Below are positions 20,949 to 29,498 of a stretch of 64,000 nt of DNA, one piece after another; the stretch's first letter is position 1; every line of letters begins with the position of its first letter. Below the pieces are notes generated by a model. The model did not search any database, was not told the origin of the DNA, and saw nothing but the letters and a program-made list of their open reading frames with translations. The stretch covers positions 248,001-312,000 of the forward strand of contig NZ_RRUE01000002.1 in the NCBI RefSeq assembly GCF_003892345.1. Reading direction: 5' to 3'. Origin of the DNA: Lautropia dentalis (lineage in GTDB: Bacteria; Pseudomonadota; Gammaproteobacteria; Burkholderiales; Burkholderiaceae_E). The translations under genes were made by a program, and so were the position numbers.

Positions 20949-21132
20949 GCTGGCAGATCCTTGAGGGTTGAGGAGGCGGGCACCAGCAGACGGCAGGCAG
21001 CAACGTGCACACGCACGCCGGCCATTTCCGCGCCATGCCCACCGCATGGGGTTCATCAGCGGGATCCGGATCCCCGATGCGCGCTGCGTCGACAGACAGG
21101 CAGCAGCGCGTTCGAAGCCTCCGGGACATCCC

Positions 21133-21390
21133 GGTCACGGCAGGTCTCCTGGCTTGCGGGTCATCGTATCGGGGCGCCCTTCCCGGATTGGGATCCAGTG
21201 GTCATGCACCCTTCACTCGCCGCCTACAGTTGCGGGGGCAGCGCCGGCCTTGGCCTTCGCAGAACATCGCGCTGTTCCGCGAAACCGCACCGGCTTCCCT
21301 CTTCGGGGCATCGCAGGACACGGGCAGGCCCGATGCCGCTTCAGCACCCCGTCCCTGAAGACACCGGCCTTGCGGCCGGCACCTCCTGAA
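21133..21390 (-). ncRNA. Cobalamin (AdoCbl) riboswitch upstream of nrdHIEF
   Basis: On the minus strand the conserved blocks appear in order. GGTGCC lies near 21382, GAGGGAAGCCGGTG near 21300, CTGCCCCCGCAACTGTA near 21230, CCACTGGATCC near 21195, GGGAAGG near 21180, and GATGACCCGCAAGCC followed by AGGAGACCTGCC near 21140-21165. This is a full class I cobalamin aptamer. Its 3' end is about 185 nt before nrdH. With B12 bound it should switch the class Ib reductase off, which makes sense if the cell also has a B12-dependent class II reductase. The 5' edge is approximate. Confidence 0.95.
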
Positions 21391-21425
21391 GCGCCGCAGC
21401 ACTCCGGGAACCGTTGACGGGGTGG

Positions 21426-21510
21426 ATTATAGGCAGCCCCTGGGGCAAAAGGCCAGCCACAGACACAAGATATAGCGTTGGTATTTTGCAAACGCCGCTA
21501 TATGTTGCGC
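21426..21510 (-). promoter_or_regulatory. nrdHIEF promoter with candidate NrdR boxes
   Basis: On the minus strand a perfect TATAAT lies at 21426-21431, with only a weak -35 region. Upstream, ACACAAGATATAGCGT (plus-strand reading, 21463-21478) matches about 14 of 16 positions of the NrdR box. A weaker half-matching copy lies about 30 bp further, around 21493-21508. Paired boxes about three helical turns apart are the usual NrdR arrangement. Confidence 0.55.
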
Positions 21511-21634
21511 AGCGCTGCAACACACGATAACGCGCGCTCTGCCCCCGGCACTTGCAGAGCCTCGCGAAAGTGTCTGTTATTACTACATTTTTTGGGGAGC
21601 CTCGCCGTTCATCGGCTGGGCGACCGTTCGTCGG

Positions 21635-21659
21635 GGTTACACCACGGGCAGGTGTTACC
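21635..21659 (-). terminator. Possible hairpin downstream of fpr
   Basis: GGTTACACC (21635-21643) and GGTGTTACC (21651-21659) form a 9-bp stem with one mismatch, 57 bp after the fpr stop. No T run follows directly, so termination strength is uncertain. A palindrome GCACTAGATATGGTGC, resembling an NrdR box, lies just before it at 21671-21686. Confidence 0.35.
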
Positions 21660-21715
21660 AATGGTCACGGGCACTAGATATGGTGCACGGGCGCCACAGC
21701 GGCACCCAAGCCACC

Positions 21716-22501
21716 TTACTGCTCGGCAAACGCCCGTTCGATGACGAAATCGCCGGGGGTGGAGGTGTTGCCCTCGTTGAAGCCACGCTTCTCGAACATC
21801 TCCTTCAGGTCGCGCAGCATGTCGGGGCTGCCGCAGATCATGATGCGGTCTTCCTCGCGGTTGAAGCCGGGCAGGCCGAGGTCGGCGTTGAGCTTGCCGT
21901 TCTCGATGAGGGTGGTGATGCGCCCCTGGTTGCGGAACGGCTCACGCGTGACAGTGGGGTAGTAGAGCAGCTTGCCCTGGACGATCTCGCCCAGATACTC
22001 GTGCTCGAACAGGTCCTTCGTGAACAGGTCGTAGTAGGCCAGTTCGTTGACCTGGCGCACGCCGTGCACCACGATGACGTGGTCGTACTTGTCGTAGGTT
22101 TCCGGGTCGCGGGCGACGCTGAGGAACGGGGCCAGGCCGGTACCGGTTCCCAGCAGCCACAGGCGCTTGCCGGGCAGCAGGTAGTCGGTCAGCAGTGTGC
22201 CGGTGGGCTTGCGACCGACGATGATCTTGTCGCCCGGCTTGATGTGCTGCAGTTTCGAGGTCAGCGGGCCGTCGGGCACCTTGATGCTCAGGAACTCCAG
22301 ATGCTCTTCGTAGTTGGCGCTCGCTATGCTGTAGGCGCGCAGCAGCGGCCGTTCTCCCTCTTTCGGAGGCAGGCCGATCATGGTGAAGTGACCGTTCTTG
22401 AAGCGCAGGGCCTCGTCGCGGGTGGTGGTGAAGCTGAACAGGCGGTCTGTCCAGTGATGAACGGTGAGAACCTCTTCTTCGCTGAATGCTTTCGATTTCA
22501 T
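21716..22501 (-). CDS. fpr: Ferredoxin--NADP+ reductase
   Basis: A 261-residue flavoenzyme of the bacterial FPR subfamily. It carries the FAD-binding motif RAYSIAS (residues about 55-61), GKRLWLLGTGTGLAPFLS for NADP(H), the VHGVRQVNELAY segment, MICGSPDML and a C-terminal ERAF. It passes electrons between NADPH and ferredoxin or flavodoxin, and so could feed NrdI or iron-sulfur proteins. The ATG at 22501 fits family length. It is followed by the nrd regulatory region, not cotranscribed with nrd. Confidence 0.93.
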   Translation of the reverse strand: MKSKAFSEEEVLTVHHWTDRLFSFTTTRDEALRFKNGHFTMIGLPPKEGERPLLRAYSIASANYEEHLEFLSIKVPDGPLTSKLQHIKPGDKIIVGRKPTGTLLTDYLLPGKRLWLLGTGTGLAPFLSVARDPETYDKYDHVIVVHGVRQVNELAYYDLFTKDLFEHEYLGEIVQGKLLYYPTVTREPFRNQGRITTLIENGKLNADLGLPGFNREEDRIMICGSPDMLRDLKEMFEKRGFNEGNTSTPGDFVIERAFAEQ

Positions 22502-22749
22502 GGAGTACCCGGATGTTGTCCGGCTGCTGCGGAACCGGCGATCAGGCCGGCAGTGGCGCAAGGCCCGTGCCGGATCAGCGGTTCCCTGGTGGAAGGGGCA
22601 CGACCATGCCGTCCCCGGAAGATGAAAGGGTCCGCTGGCAGGCTGTCAGCGGATTCCAAAGGGCGCCATTATGAACCGATGGCCGCAGAAAGGCAGCACA
22701 CCGGCCCTTTTCGTGCAGGGAAATCCATGAATGTGCCGCCGAAGGCCCC

Positions 22750-25700
22750 TCAGTCGAAGGTACGCGAGCGCAGGATGTCCACCGAGTTCTCCGTGCCGCT
22801 CTGGGCGCGGAACACATAGCCCTTGCCCAGCGTGTACTGGATGCGCAGCAGGTTCCACACGCCCCGCACGCCCTTCTCGTAGCTGACGAACAGGCGGTCA
22901 TTGATGCGCTTGCCCAGCGACACCACGCCGGTCTCGGCTGCGCTGCTGTCGGTGCTGCTGCCGCTGGCCACGCCCTTGGGCGTCATGGTGTTCTGCACGC
23001 CGGCCTGCGCGGAAGCATCGGAGGCATAGCCGTAGTTCAGCACGTCCAGGCCCAGGCGTTCGGCAATCGACGGACCACGCACCCCATCGTTGCCCCCCAG
23101 CAGCAGGGAACCTGCCTGCTGCAGGGCCAGTGCCTGGGCACCACCGCCCGCCTCTTCTGCCGGCACGCCCAGCACCAGCCAGGAGAGCTTGTCGTTTTCC
23201 GACATGGAAGGCCGCGAGTACAGCGCCACCTGCGGATTCTGGGCCGTCCCGGTGATGCTCAGACCCACATCCACCGGGACGAAGGGCCGCTTGGCCTCCA
23301 TGTCCAGCGACGGGTTGTCGACCGGGCCATTGAAGCGGATGCGCCCCTTGGTGAACTGCAGGTTCTGCCCGTAGGCCTGATAACTGCCCTCGGCAATCTT
23401 GACCAGTCCGACCAGCGCCGGCTCGCCGGGCAGGAAGCCCCGTACCTGCACGCTGCCGCCCAGGCGGGCCTCTACCCCCATGCCGTTGATCTTCAGCTTG
23501 TCGCCCATCTTGACGACCAGATCGCTGGCGATGCGCAGACTCTGTTCGGTGCTGGCCGTTTCGGGCTGGTCCTGCGGAATCTGCTCGCCCGTCACCTTCA
23601 CATCACCGGGCAGGGTGGGCGCCGAGGAGCCCTGCAGTTCGATCAGCCCTTCGTCCACCGCCATGTCGCCGGCCAGGATCAGGCCCACGTGATTGCTGGT
23701 CAGCCGGGTGGCGCCCGAGATGGTCACGCGCTGCCCCGGCCCGACCGGCACGAGGAAGTGGTCCAGCGTCACGTCGAACGCGCCTTCCATCGGCAGCAGC
23801 GAGGGCGGTTTGCCCACGTTCTTGACGCTCTGCTCCATCAGGGCGGCCCAGGCCGTTTTCTGGCGCGCCTCGGCCTGTTTCGGGTCGCCACGGTCCACCA
23901 GACGGGCCGCGCCCCGCAGCAGCAGGCTGCCCTTGCCGGCCGAGAAGCGCAGTTGCTTCAGGCGCAGGCCCTGGCTGTCGAGGCGTGCATCCAGCGTACC
24001 CCCCGACAGCCGCATGCCGGCCGAGCGCTGCAGCACCGACAGCTCGTTGCCGCGCAGGGCCAGATCGACCAGCGGGCTGTCCAGCGTACCGGTGACGGTG
24101 CCATCCACGTGCAGCGAGCCATCGAAGGCCATGTCGGGCCCGGCAAACAGGTTGAGCAGCTCGATGGACGGGATGTCCAGTTTGGCCTTGCCATCCACCT
24201 TGCGACCATCGAAGTGGATGAAGGCACCATTGTCGGCACGCAGACCCAGACGCTTCTTCTGGCCGGCAGATGCCTGCTCGTAGATGGACACCCGGACATC
24301 ACCATGCAGGGCGTCGGCCCCCTGGCCACGCAGCTGCCACTCTCCCTTGCTGCGCACGCCCTGCAGCACCTCCAGCTCGCGCTGGCCATCCAGGCCCAGC
24401 AGCTGGTGAAGCTCCAGCGGGGTCAGGCCATCCAGCTGGCCCGCGGTCTCGTATTTGAGCGGCCCGGTCCAGTCCAGCAGCAGGCGTTTCAGGTTCACCC
24501 GCCCTCCCAGTGCCGACAGGCCGAAGTCGTTGAGCGTGAGCTGATTGGCGGTCAGCACCATCGGCGCCGGATCAATCAGCCGCACACTCGTGCGACCACT
24601 GAGATCCACCGTATCGAGCGTGGCCCGGTAGACCGGTTCACTGCGGGGCAGCGACAGCGCACCATCCAGCCGTACCTGCAGGTGGTCCTTGCCCATGCGG
24701 CCAGCCACACTGAGGTGGTGCTGGGCGGGTGATCCCTTCAGGCCCACGTTGATGGCGTCCAGCTTCTGGTCACCCAGGGTCAGCTGCTGGGCGGCCAGCA
24801 CCAGATCGAGCGGGTCGTTCAGGCCGTCGGGATGCAGCAGCGACAGCGGCGCCGTGGCGTCCAGCTTCAGCTCCTTCAGGCCCAGGCGGGAGGCTTCCCC
24901 CTTCTCGTTGCGCCCGAGCCAGCCCAGGTCGGTGGCACGACCGCTGAGCCGCGCGTTCAGATCATCGAAACGGCCAGCCAGCTGGCCGTCCAGGTTCAGC
25001 GCCCCGGACAGCCGGGTATCCAGCGCCGCCAGCCGCGACAGGGCCACATCCAGCTTCAGCACATCCTTCGCCCGGCCCAGCGCCCCCTTCGCCTGCAGGC
25101 GATTGGCCGTGCCATGGGCAAGCGTCAGCTCCAGCCCGTCCAGCAGCTGCGGCTGCCACTGGGCATCCAGCTCGGCGTGGGCGCGCACGCCGCCGGTCAG
25201 GGGCTGGCCGGCCACCTGGCTGTCCACCAGTTTCAGGGCCACATTGGCCTTCTGGTCCGGTCCCTGCAGGCGGCCGTCCAGCGACCAGTCGGCCCCCAGG
25301 GTACCCTGCCGCCAGGCCGGGTCCACCGGCAGATCGGCCGGCAGCCACTGGGCCAGGTCCAGCCGGCGCAGCGTGCCACCCAGTTTCAGGTCCAGCGGCG
25401 CCCGCACCGAGGCCTGGCCGGCCACGGTGACCACGCTGTCGCCCAGGGCAGCGCGCCCCTCGGACAGTTTCAGCCAGTGATCGTCGAGGGTACCGGCCAG
25501 CCGGAGCTGCGCGTCGGCCGCCAGCTTCTGCAGATCGGCCGGCAGCAGCGCGCGCATCCGTTCGGCCCGCTGGTTCAGATCCACCCGGAACTGCTGGCCA
25601 TCCACCTTCACCGTGCCACCGAGGGCCGTCTGCGGCAGGCCCTGCCAGAGTGGCGCCAGGTCCAGGCCGGTCAGTTTCAGGTCGCCCTTCAGGCGGGGCA

Positions 25701-27102
25701 GGGTGACGCCGGGCACGGTCATGTCCTGTTCGGGCCAGGTCTCCAGACTGCCCTCGATGCGGGCCTCGCCCTTGTCCGACAGGATGAGCGGCCGGGGCGC
25801 GGTGCCGGCAGCGGGCCGGGCAACCACCGGTTTCCCGGTTTCCGGCCGGGACACGGCATTCCCTGCCGGAGAGGCAGCGGTCGCGGCTGTACCGGGCTGT
25901 GCCGCACTCACCTGTGTCGGGCCGGCGACCGCATGCGCGGCGCTCACCGGCAGGCCGATGGCCAGATCCTTCAGGGCGATGTGCAGCTGCGACCACTGCT
26001 CGGTGGACGGCAGGCGGAAACTCAGCCCCGAGCGCAGGTTGCGCAGCGGAATGCGGTTGGCAGCCAGCGTGCCGGGCCGGCGGTTGCCCGCCTTGATGTG
26101 CCCCTGCCAGTATTCGGCCTTGCCCTTGACCGGATCGATGTCGAGGTCGAGGTCGATGCCGGATTCGGGCAGGGACCCCAGCGCGGTGAAGCGCAGCAGG
26201 TTGATGTCGGCCAGCCGCAGGTGCAGGTTCTCCACCGGCATCCGGCCCAGCGGTTTCACCACCGCGTGAATATTGGCCAGACCATCGGCCAGCGTGCCGT
26301 TCAATACGGCCGGCAGGCGGGCAAGGTCGCCATCCACGGTGAGTTTGGCGTTGTACGGCCACTGCTGGGCATAGCCATTGGCCTGCACCTCACCCTTCAG
26401 GGCATGCGGGGGCGCAGACTTCATCTGCACGGCGGCCGATTTCACATCCCCCCACGGCGTGCTGCCGGTCAGCGAACGGATGCGGTAGGTACCCAGTTCA
26501 TAATCGGCCCAGCCGTCGATGTCCTTCAGCAGGACGTAGGGCTCGGCATCCTTGCCGTTCTGTGCATGCGGCTGAATTTCCAGCCGTTTCACCGCCACCT
26601 TGCGGATTTCCAGCGGCACGGGCAGGCCGAAATCGCCGGGCATGTCGGTGTCGGTGCGCGGGGAATCATCACCGGGTGGCAGCTGGATGATCAGCGTGTC
26701 CAGCGACAGCAGGTGCACATAGCCCCGGCCGGAGAGCAGGCTGCGCAGCGACCAGCGCAGATCCAGATCCGTTCCCTTGACCACGGTATCGAAGCCGCGC
26801 CATTCCACCCGGCCCAGATGCACACCACCCCGCCACAGGTTGCCCTGCACCCGGTCGAAGGCCAGCACCTGGCCCTGGCCGGCCAGCAGCCGCTGCGTCC
26901 ACGACAGGGCGGTGCTCATGCCGCTTTCGGTACCCAGCCACACCAGGGCGGCCAGCAGGACCAGCAGAAGCACCAGCAGCAGCCGGATGAACCACCGGAA
27001 GATCCGCCACCACAGCGGATGGCGGACGGGCGGCTCCTTGCGCCCCCCCACGGCAGCACGACGGTCTGGTGCCGGCACCAGCGATGCGTTTCTGTCGTCC
27101 AT
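22750..27102 (-). CDS. tamB: Translocation and assembly module subunit TamB
   Basis: A 1450-residue protein with one N-terminal membrane helix (about residues 30-50, WFIRLLLVLLLVLLAALVWLG), a long repetitive beta-rich periplasmic part, and the conserved C-terminal DUF490 domain (about 1120-1450; GFLPGEPALVGLVKIAEGSYQAYGQNL and FTKGRIRFNGPVDNP, cut here to family blocks). It ends in DILRSRTFD. TamB spans the periplasm and works with TamA in inserting outer-membrane proteins or moving lipids. It begins one base after the tamA stop (TGATATG), so translation is coupled. Length is typical for the family. Confidence 0.93.
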   Translation of the reverse strand: MDDRNASLVPAPDRRAAVGGRKEPPVRHPLWWRIFRWFIRLLLVLLLVLLAALVWLGTESGMSTALSWTQRLLAGQGQVLAFDRVQGNLWRGGVHLGRVEWRGFDTVVKGTDLDLRWSLRSLLSGRGYVHLLSLDTLIIQLPPGDDSPRTDTDMPGDFGLPVPLEIRKVAVKRLEIQPHAQNGKDAEPYVLLKDIDGWADYELGTYRIRSLTGSTPWGDVKSAAVQMKSAPPHALKGEVQANGYAQQWPYNAKLTVDGDLARLPAVLNGTLADGLANIHAVVKPLGRMPVENLHLRLADINLLRFTALGSLPESGIDLDLDIDPVKGKAEYWQGHIKAGNRRPGTLAANRIPLRNLRSGLSFRLPSTEQWSQLHIALKDLAIGLPVSAAHAVAGPTQVSAAQPGTAATAASPAGNAVSRPETGKPVVARPAAGTAPRPLILSDKGEARIEGSLETWPEQDMTVPGVTLPRLKGDLKLTGLDLAPLWQGLPQTALGGTVKVDGQQFRVDLNQRAERMRALLPADLQKLAADAQLRLAGTLDDHWLKLSEGRAALGDSVVTVAGQASVRAPLDLKLGGTLRRLDLAQWLPADLPVDPAWRQGTLGADWSLDGRLQGPDQKANVALKLVDSQVAGQPLTGGVRAHAELDAQWQPQLLDGLELTLAHGTANRLQAKGALGRAKDVLKLDVALSRLAALDTRLSGALNLDGQLAGRFDDLNARLSGRATDLGWLGRNEKGEASRLGLKELKLDATAPLSLLHPDGLNDPLDLVLAAQQLTLGDQKLDAINVGLKGSPAQHHLSVAGRMGKDHLQVRLDGALSLPRSEPVYRATLDTVDLSGRTSVRLIDPAPMVLTANQLTLNDFGLSALGGRVNLKRLLLDWTGPLKYETAGQLDGLTPLELHQLLGLDGQRELEVLQGVRSKGEWQLRGQGADALHGDVRVSIYEQASAGQKKRLGLRADNGAFIHFDGRKVDGKAKLDIPSIELLNLFAGPDMAFDGSLHVDGTVTGTLDSPLVDLALRGNELSVLQRSAGMRLSGGTLDARLDSQGLRLKQLRFSAGKGSLLLRGAARLVDRGDPKQAEARQKTAWAALMEQSVKNVGKPPSLLPMEGAFDVTLDHFLVPVGPGQRVTISGATRLTSNHVGLILAGDMAVDEGLIELQGSSAPTLPGDVKVTGEQIPQDQPETASTEQSLRIASDLVVKMGDKLKINGMGVEARLGGSVQVRGFLPGEPALVGLVKIAEGSYQAYGQNLQFTKGRIRFNGPVDNPSLDMEAKRPFVPVDVGLSITGTAQNPQVALYSRPSMSENDKLSWLVLGVPAEEAGGGAQALALQQAGSLLLGGNDGVRGPSIAERLGLDVLNYGYASDASAQAGVQNTMTPKGVASGSSTDSSAAETGVVSLGKRINDRLFVSYEKGVRGVWNLLRIQYTLGKGYVFRAQSGTENSVDILRSRTFD

Positions 27103-27103
27103 A

Positions 27104-29119
27104 TCAGAAGGTGAACCCGATGGAGAAGTGCAGACGGTAGCGGTGGATGGCCTGGCCATAGGCGATGTCCAGCTTCACCGGCCCGACCGGCGTACGCAGC
27201 TGCACACCGGCCCCGTAGCCCGACACGGGATCGATGTCGCGCCAGGCATTGGTGACGTTGCCGTAGTCGTAGAACACGTCCAGCGACACCATGTCGGTGA
27301 TGCGGTGCTGGTACTCCAGCGAACCGATGGCCAGGAAGCGCTCCCCGACGATGGAATTGTTGACGTTCAGCCCCAGCGAACGGTAGCCATACCCCCGCAG
27401 CGAGCCGATGCCGCCCGCGCGGAACAGGTTGTCACTGGGAATGTTCTGGATGCTGTGCGAGTTGACGGCACCGAACTCGATCCGCCCCACGAGGGTGCCA
27501 TTGCGCCAGATCGAGCGGGATGGCAGGGGCCGCAAGCCCACCATGCTGGTATAGAAGCGCGTGAAGGTGGCGTCACTGACCAGCTTGCGGCTGGCGGCGG
27601 AGATTTCGAACTTCACCCCGTAACCGCGGCTGGGATTGAGATCGGAGTCGAAACGCTGCAGCGTCCAGGCCTTGCCCAGCACCAGCGCCTTGATGCCGTT
27701 GTGCCGGGTAGGGTTGTGGAAGTGCGTCTCTTCCTGCTGGAGCTGCAGCGAGGTAAAGGCATCGATGGTGTCTTCCCGGTGCCCGTACCCTGCGTACACA
27801 TTGCTCTTGAATGTGTCGACATCCGACTCTTTCTCGCGCTCCAGCCGCCCGCCGAAACCGAAGTAGCGGTTGTTGGCATCGAACGGCGTGCGCAGGTTGG
27901 CAAAGGCCCGCTGGCGGCGCTGCGAGAGCACCACCGACGATTCCATCTGCAGGCCGAAGAGGTTGCGGTCCTGCCAGCCCACCTGGCCACGCACCCCATC
28001 ATCAGTGCTGTAACCCAGACCATAGACCATCCGGTGCCGCTGCATCTCTTCCACCACCACGGTGATGGGCACGGACTTCAGATTCGTGTCTTCCTGCAGT
28101 GCGATCAGATCGGGCAGCGCACTGGCGGCGCTGAAATAACCGGCATCACGCAGACGCTTCTGGAAGCGCTGCAGGGCCACCTCGGTATAGGCGTCCCCCT
28201 GCCTGAAGGTACGCAGGTCTTCGATGATGCTGGCCGGATAGCGGGACAGGCCGCGGATTTCCAGCGGACCGAAGGCCAGCCGGTCTCCCGAATCCACCAC
28301 CACCGTCAGCTTTGCCTCAGCCGTATGTGCATTGATCTGCGCCGAACTGCGCGCAATGCGCGCCCGCAGGTAGCCTTCACGCTTCATCGCATCGAGCAGT
28401 GCGCTCTTGCCGCTCTGCCAGTCATCGCTGACGAAGGGGGCGCCCACAGCCATGCCGAACTTCTGTTTGATGTTGCGCAGCGCCCGGTTCTGCGTGGCCT
28501 CGCCCTCCACCTGGATGTCGAGACTGCCCACCCGGGTCCGCCGGCCCGGCTTCAGCACCACCTTCACCTCGCTGGGCGCCTTCGAGGTCACGTCGATTTC
28601 CGGCTCGTAGTAGCCCTCGGCCTGAACGATGGCCAGCACCTCGTCGTGCAGCCTGGCCACGAGGCCATCGAACTGCACCGGGTCGTAGTCCTTGCGCTTC
28701 TGCCAGCGACCCACCAGGGTGCTGCTGCGGATGCTGGACGCGAACTCGGACGGCGCCTGCACGACGAAGGTGTAGTTGTCGTGCTGACCGAGCAGGTCGT
28801 TCACGACGTTGTCATCTTTCTTCTTCCGGACGGCATCGGCGGCCTTCTCCACCAGTTCTCCGGCCTTTTTGGCCACGCCACCGATGAGCCCCCGGTCCTC
28901 GCCGGTCTGGTCGCTGCTGGCGGCAGTCTGGGTGTTTCCGGTGGCTGCCTGCGTGTCTGCGGCGGCCAGCACCCGCCCCGTCACCGTGTGGCCGGCACGG
29001 CCCTGCTGCGCGGCACCTGCCCCCTGGGCAGCCGCCAGCACACCACTGCCAGCCAGGGCCAGCACCGCGGCCAGCCCCAGGCACCTGTCCATAGCCTGTT
29101 TCTTCATGACATGAGGCAC
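27104..29119 (-). CDS. tamA: Outer-membrane assembly protein TamA (BamA/Omp85 family)
   Basis: A 671-residue protein: signal peptide, an unusual Ala/Gln/Thr-rich stretch to about residue 105, three POTRA-like repeats (about 115-365) and a 16-strand barrel (about 370-671). The barrel carries GLGYSTDDGVRGQVGWQDRNLFG (in two blocks), RAGGIGSLRGYGYRSLG, which is the family RGY motif, and a C-terminal GFTF. TamA forms the outer-membrane part of the TAM complex with TamB. The start may be GTG at 29119 or ATG at 29107. The low-complexity N-terminal extension is longer than in enterobacterial TamA. Confidence 0.92.
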   Translation of the reverse strand: MPHVMKKQAMDRCLGLAAVLALAGSGVLAAAQGAGAAQQGRAGHTVTGRVLAAADTQAATGNTQTAASSDQTGEDRGLIGGVAKKAGELVEKAADAVRKKKDDNVVNDLLGQHDNYTFVVQAPSEFASSIRSSTLVGRWQKRKDYDPVQFDGLVARLHDEVLAIVQAEGYYEPEIDVTSKAPSEVKVVLKPGRRTRVGSLDIQVEGEATQNRALRNIKQKFGMAVGAPFVSDDWQSGKSALLDAMKREGYLRARIARSSAQINAHTAEAKLTVVVDSGDRLAFGPLEIRGLSRYPASIIEDLRTFRQGDAYTEVALQRFQKRLRDAGYFSAASALPDLIALQEDTNLKSVPITVVVEEMQRHRMVYGLGYSTDDGVRGQVGWQDRNLFGLQMESSVVLSQRRQRAFANLRTPFDANNRYFGFGGRLEREKESDVDTFKSNVYAGYGHREDTIDAFTSLQLQQEETHFHNPTRHNGIKALVLGKAWTLQRFDSDLNPSRGYGVKFEISAASRKLVSDATFTRFYTSMVGLRPLPSRSIWRNGTLVGRIEFGAVNSHSIQNIPSDNLFRAGGIGSLRGYGYRSLGLNVNNSIVGERFLAIGSLEYQHRITDMVSLDVFYDYGNVTNAWRDIDPVSGYGAGVQLRTPVGPVKLDIAYGQAIHRYRLHFSIGFTF

Positions 29120-29498
29120 GGCCTTCCGTGCAGCGGGAAAATCAGAGACCTGTGGGGTGCTGTCCGTCCGGTGAACACGTCAGCCTGTCCCGGCAGACAG
29201 GCGGATACAGCATCACCCACCGCGGCGAGTATAGAGCCTGTCCGAATGCCACAATGAAAAACCGTGACAAATCGCACACGTACCGGGACGGGCAACCCTG
29301 AAAACCCCTGTCTCACCAGGCGGATGATCCTCCACCCTTGCGGCACCTGCCCATGCCGTCAGGATGGCCGGCCCGCATCGGGTGCCGGACGCAGCCAGGC
29401 CAGTCCGCCTGCAGTCTGGCGCTGCGGTTACAAACGCACGGAACCCGGAGCCGTACTGCACTCCGGGTTCCGCAAGGCGAGGTTTCGTGAGGATCGAA
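29120..29498. other. 379-bp gap: tamA promoter side and glpD terminator
   Basis: Nothing gene-like is visible. The part near 29472 contains the glpD terminator hairpin. The part before tamA should carry the tamAB promoter but shows no clear boxes. Confidence 0.5.
29439..29472 (-). terminator. Hairpin terminator after glpD
   Basis: CGGAACCCGGAG (29439-29450) is perfectly complementary to CTCCGGGTTCCG (29461-29472), giving a 12-bp stem with a 10-base loop, 27 bp after the glpD stop. Only a short T-rich tract follows on the minus strand. Confidence 0.75.

Noticed and set aside
24832-27114. Long plus-strand ORFs opposite tamB, tamA, glpD and others
   Set aside because: High-GC antisense frames are open by chance; the minus-strand frames carry the family motifs.
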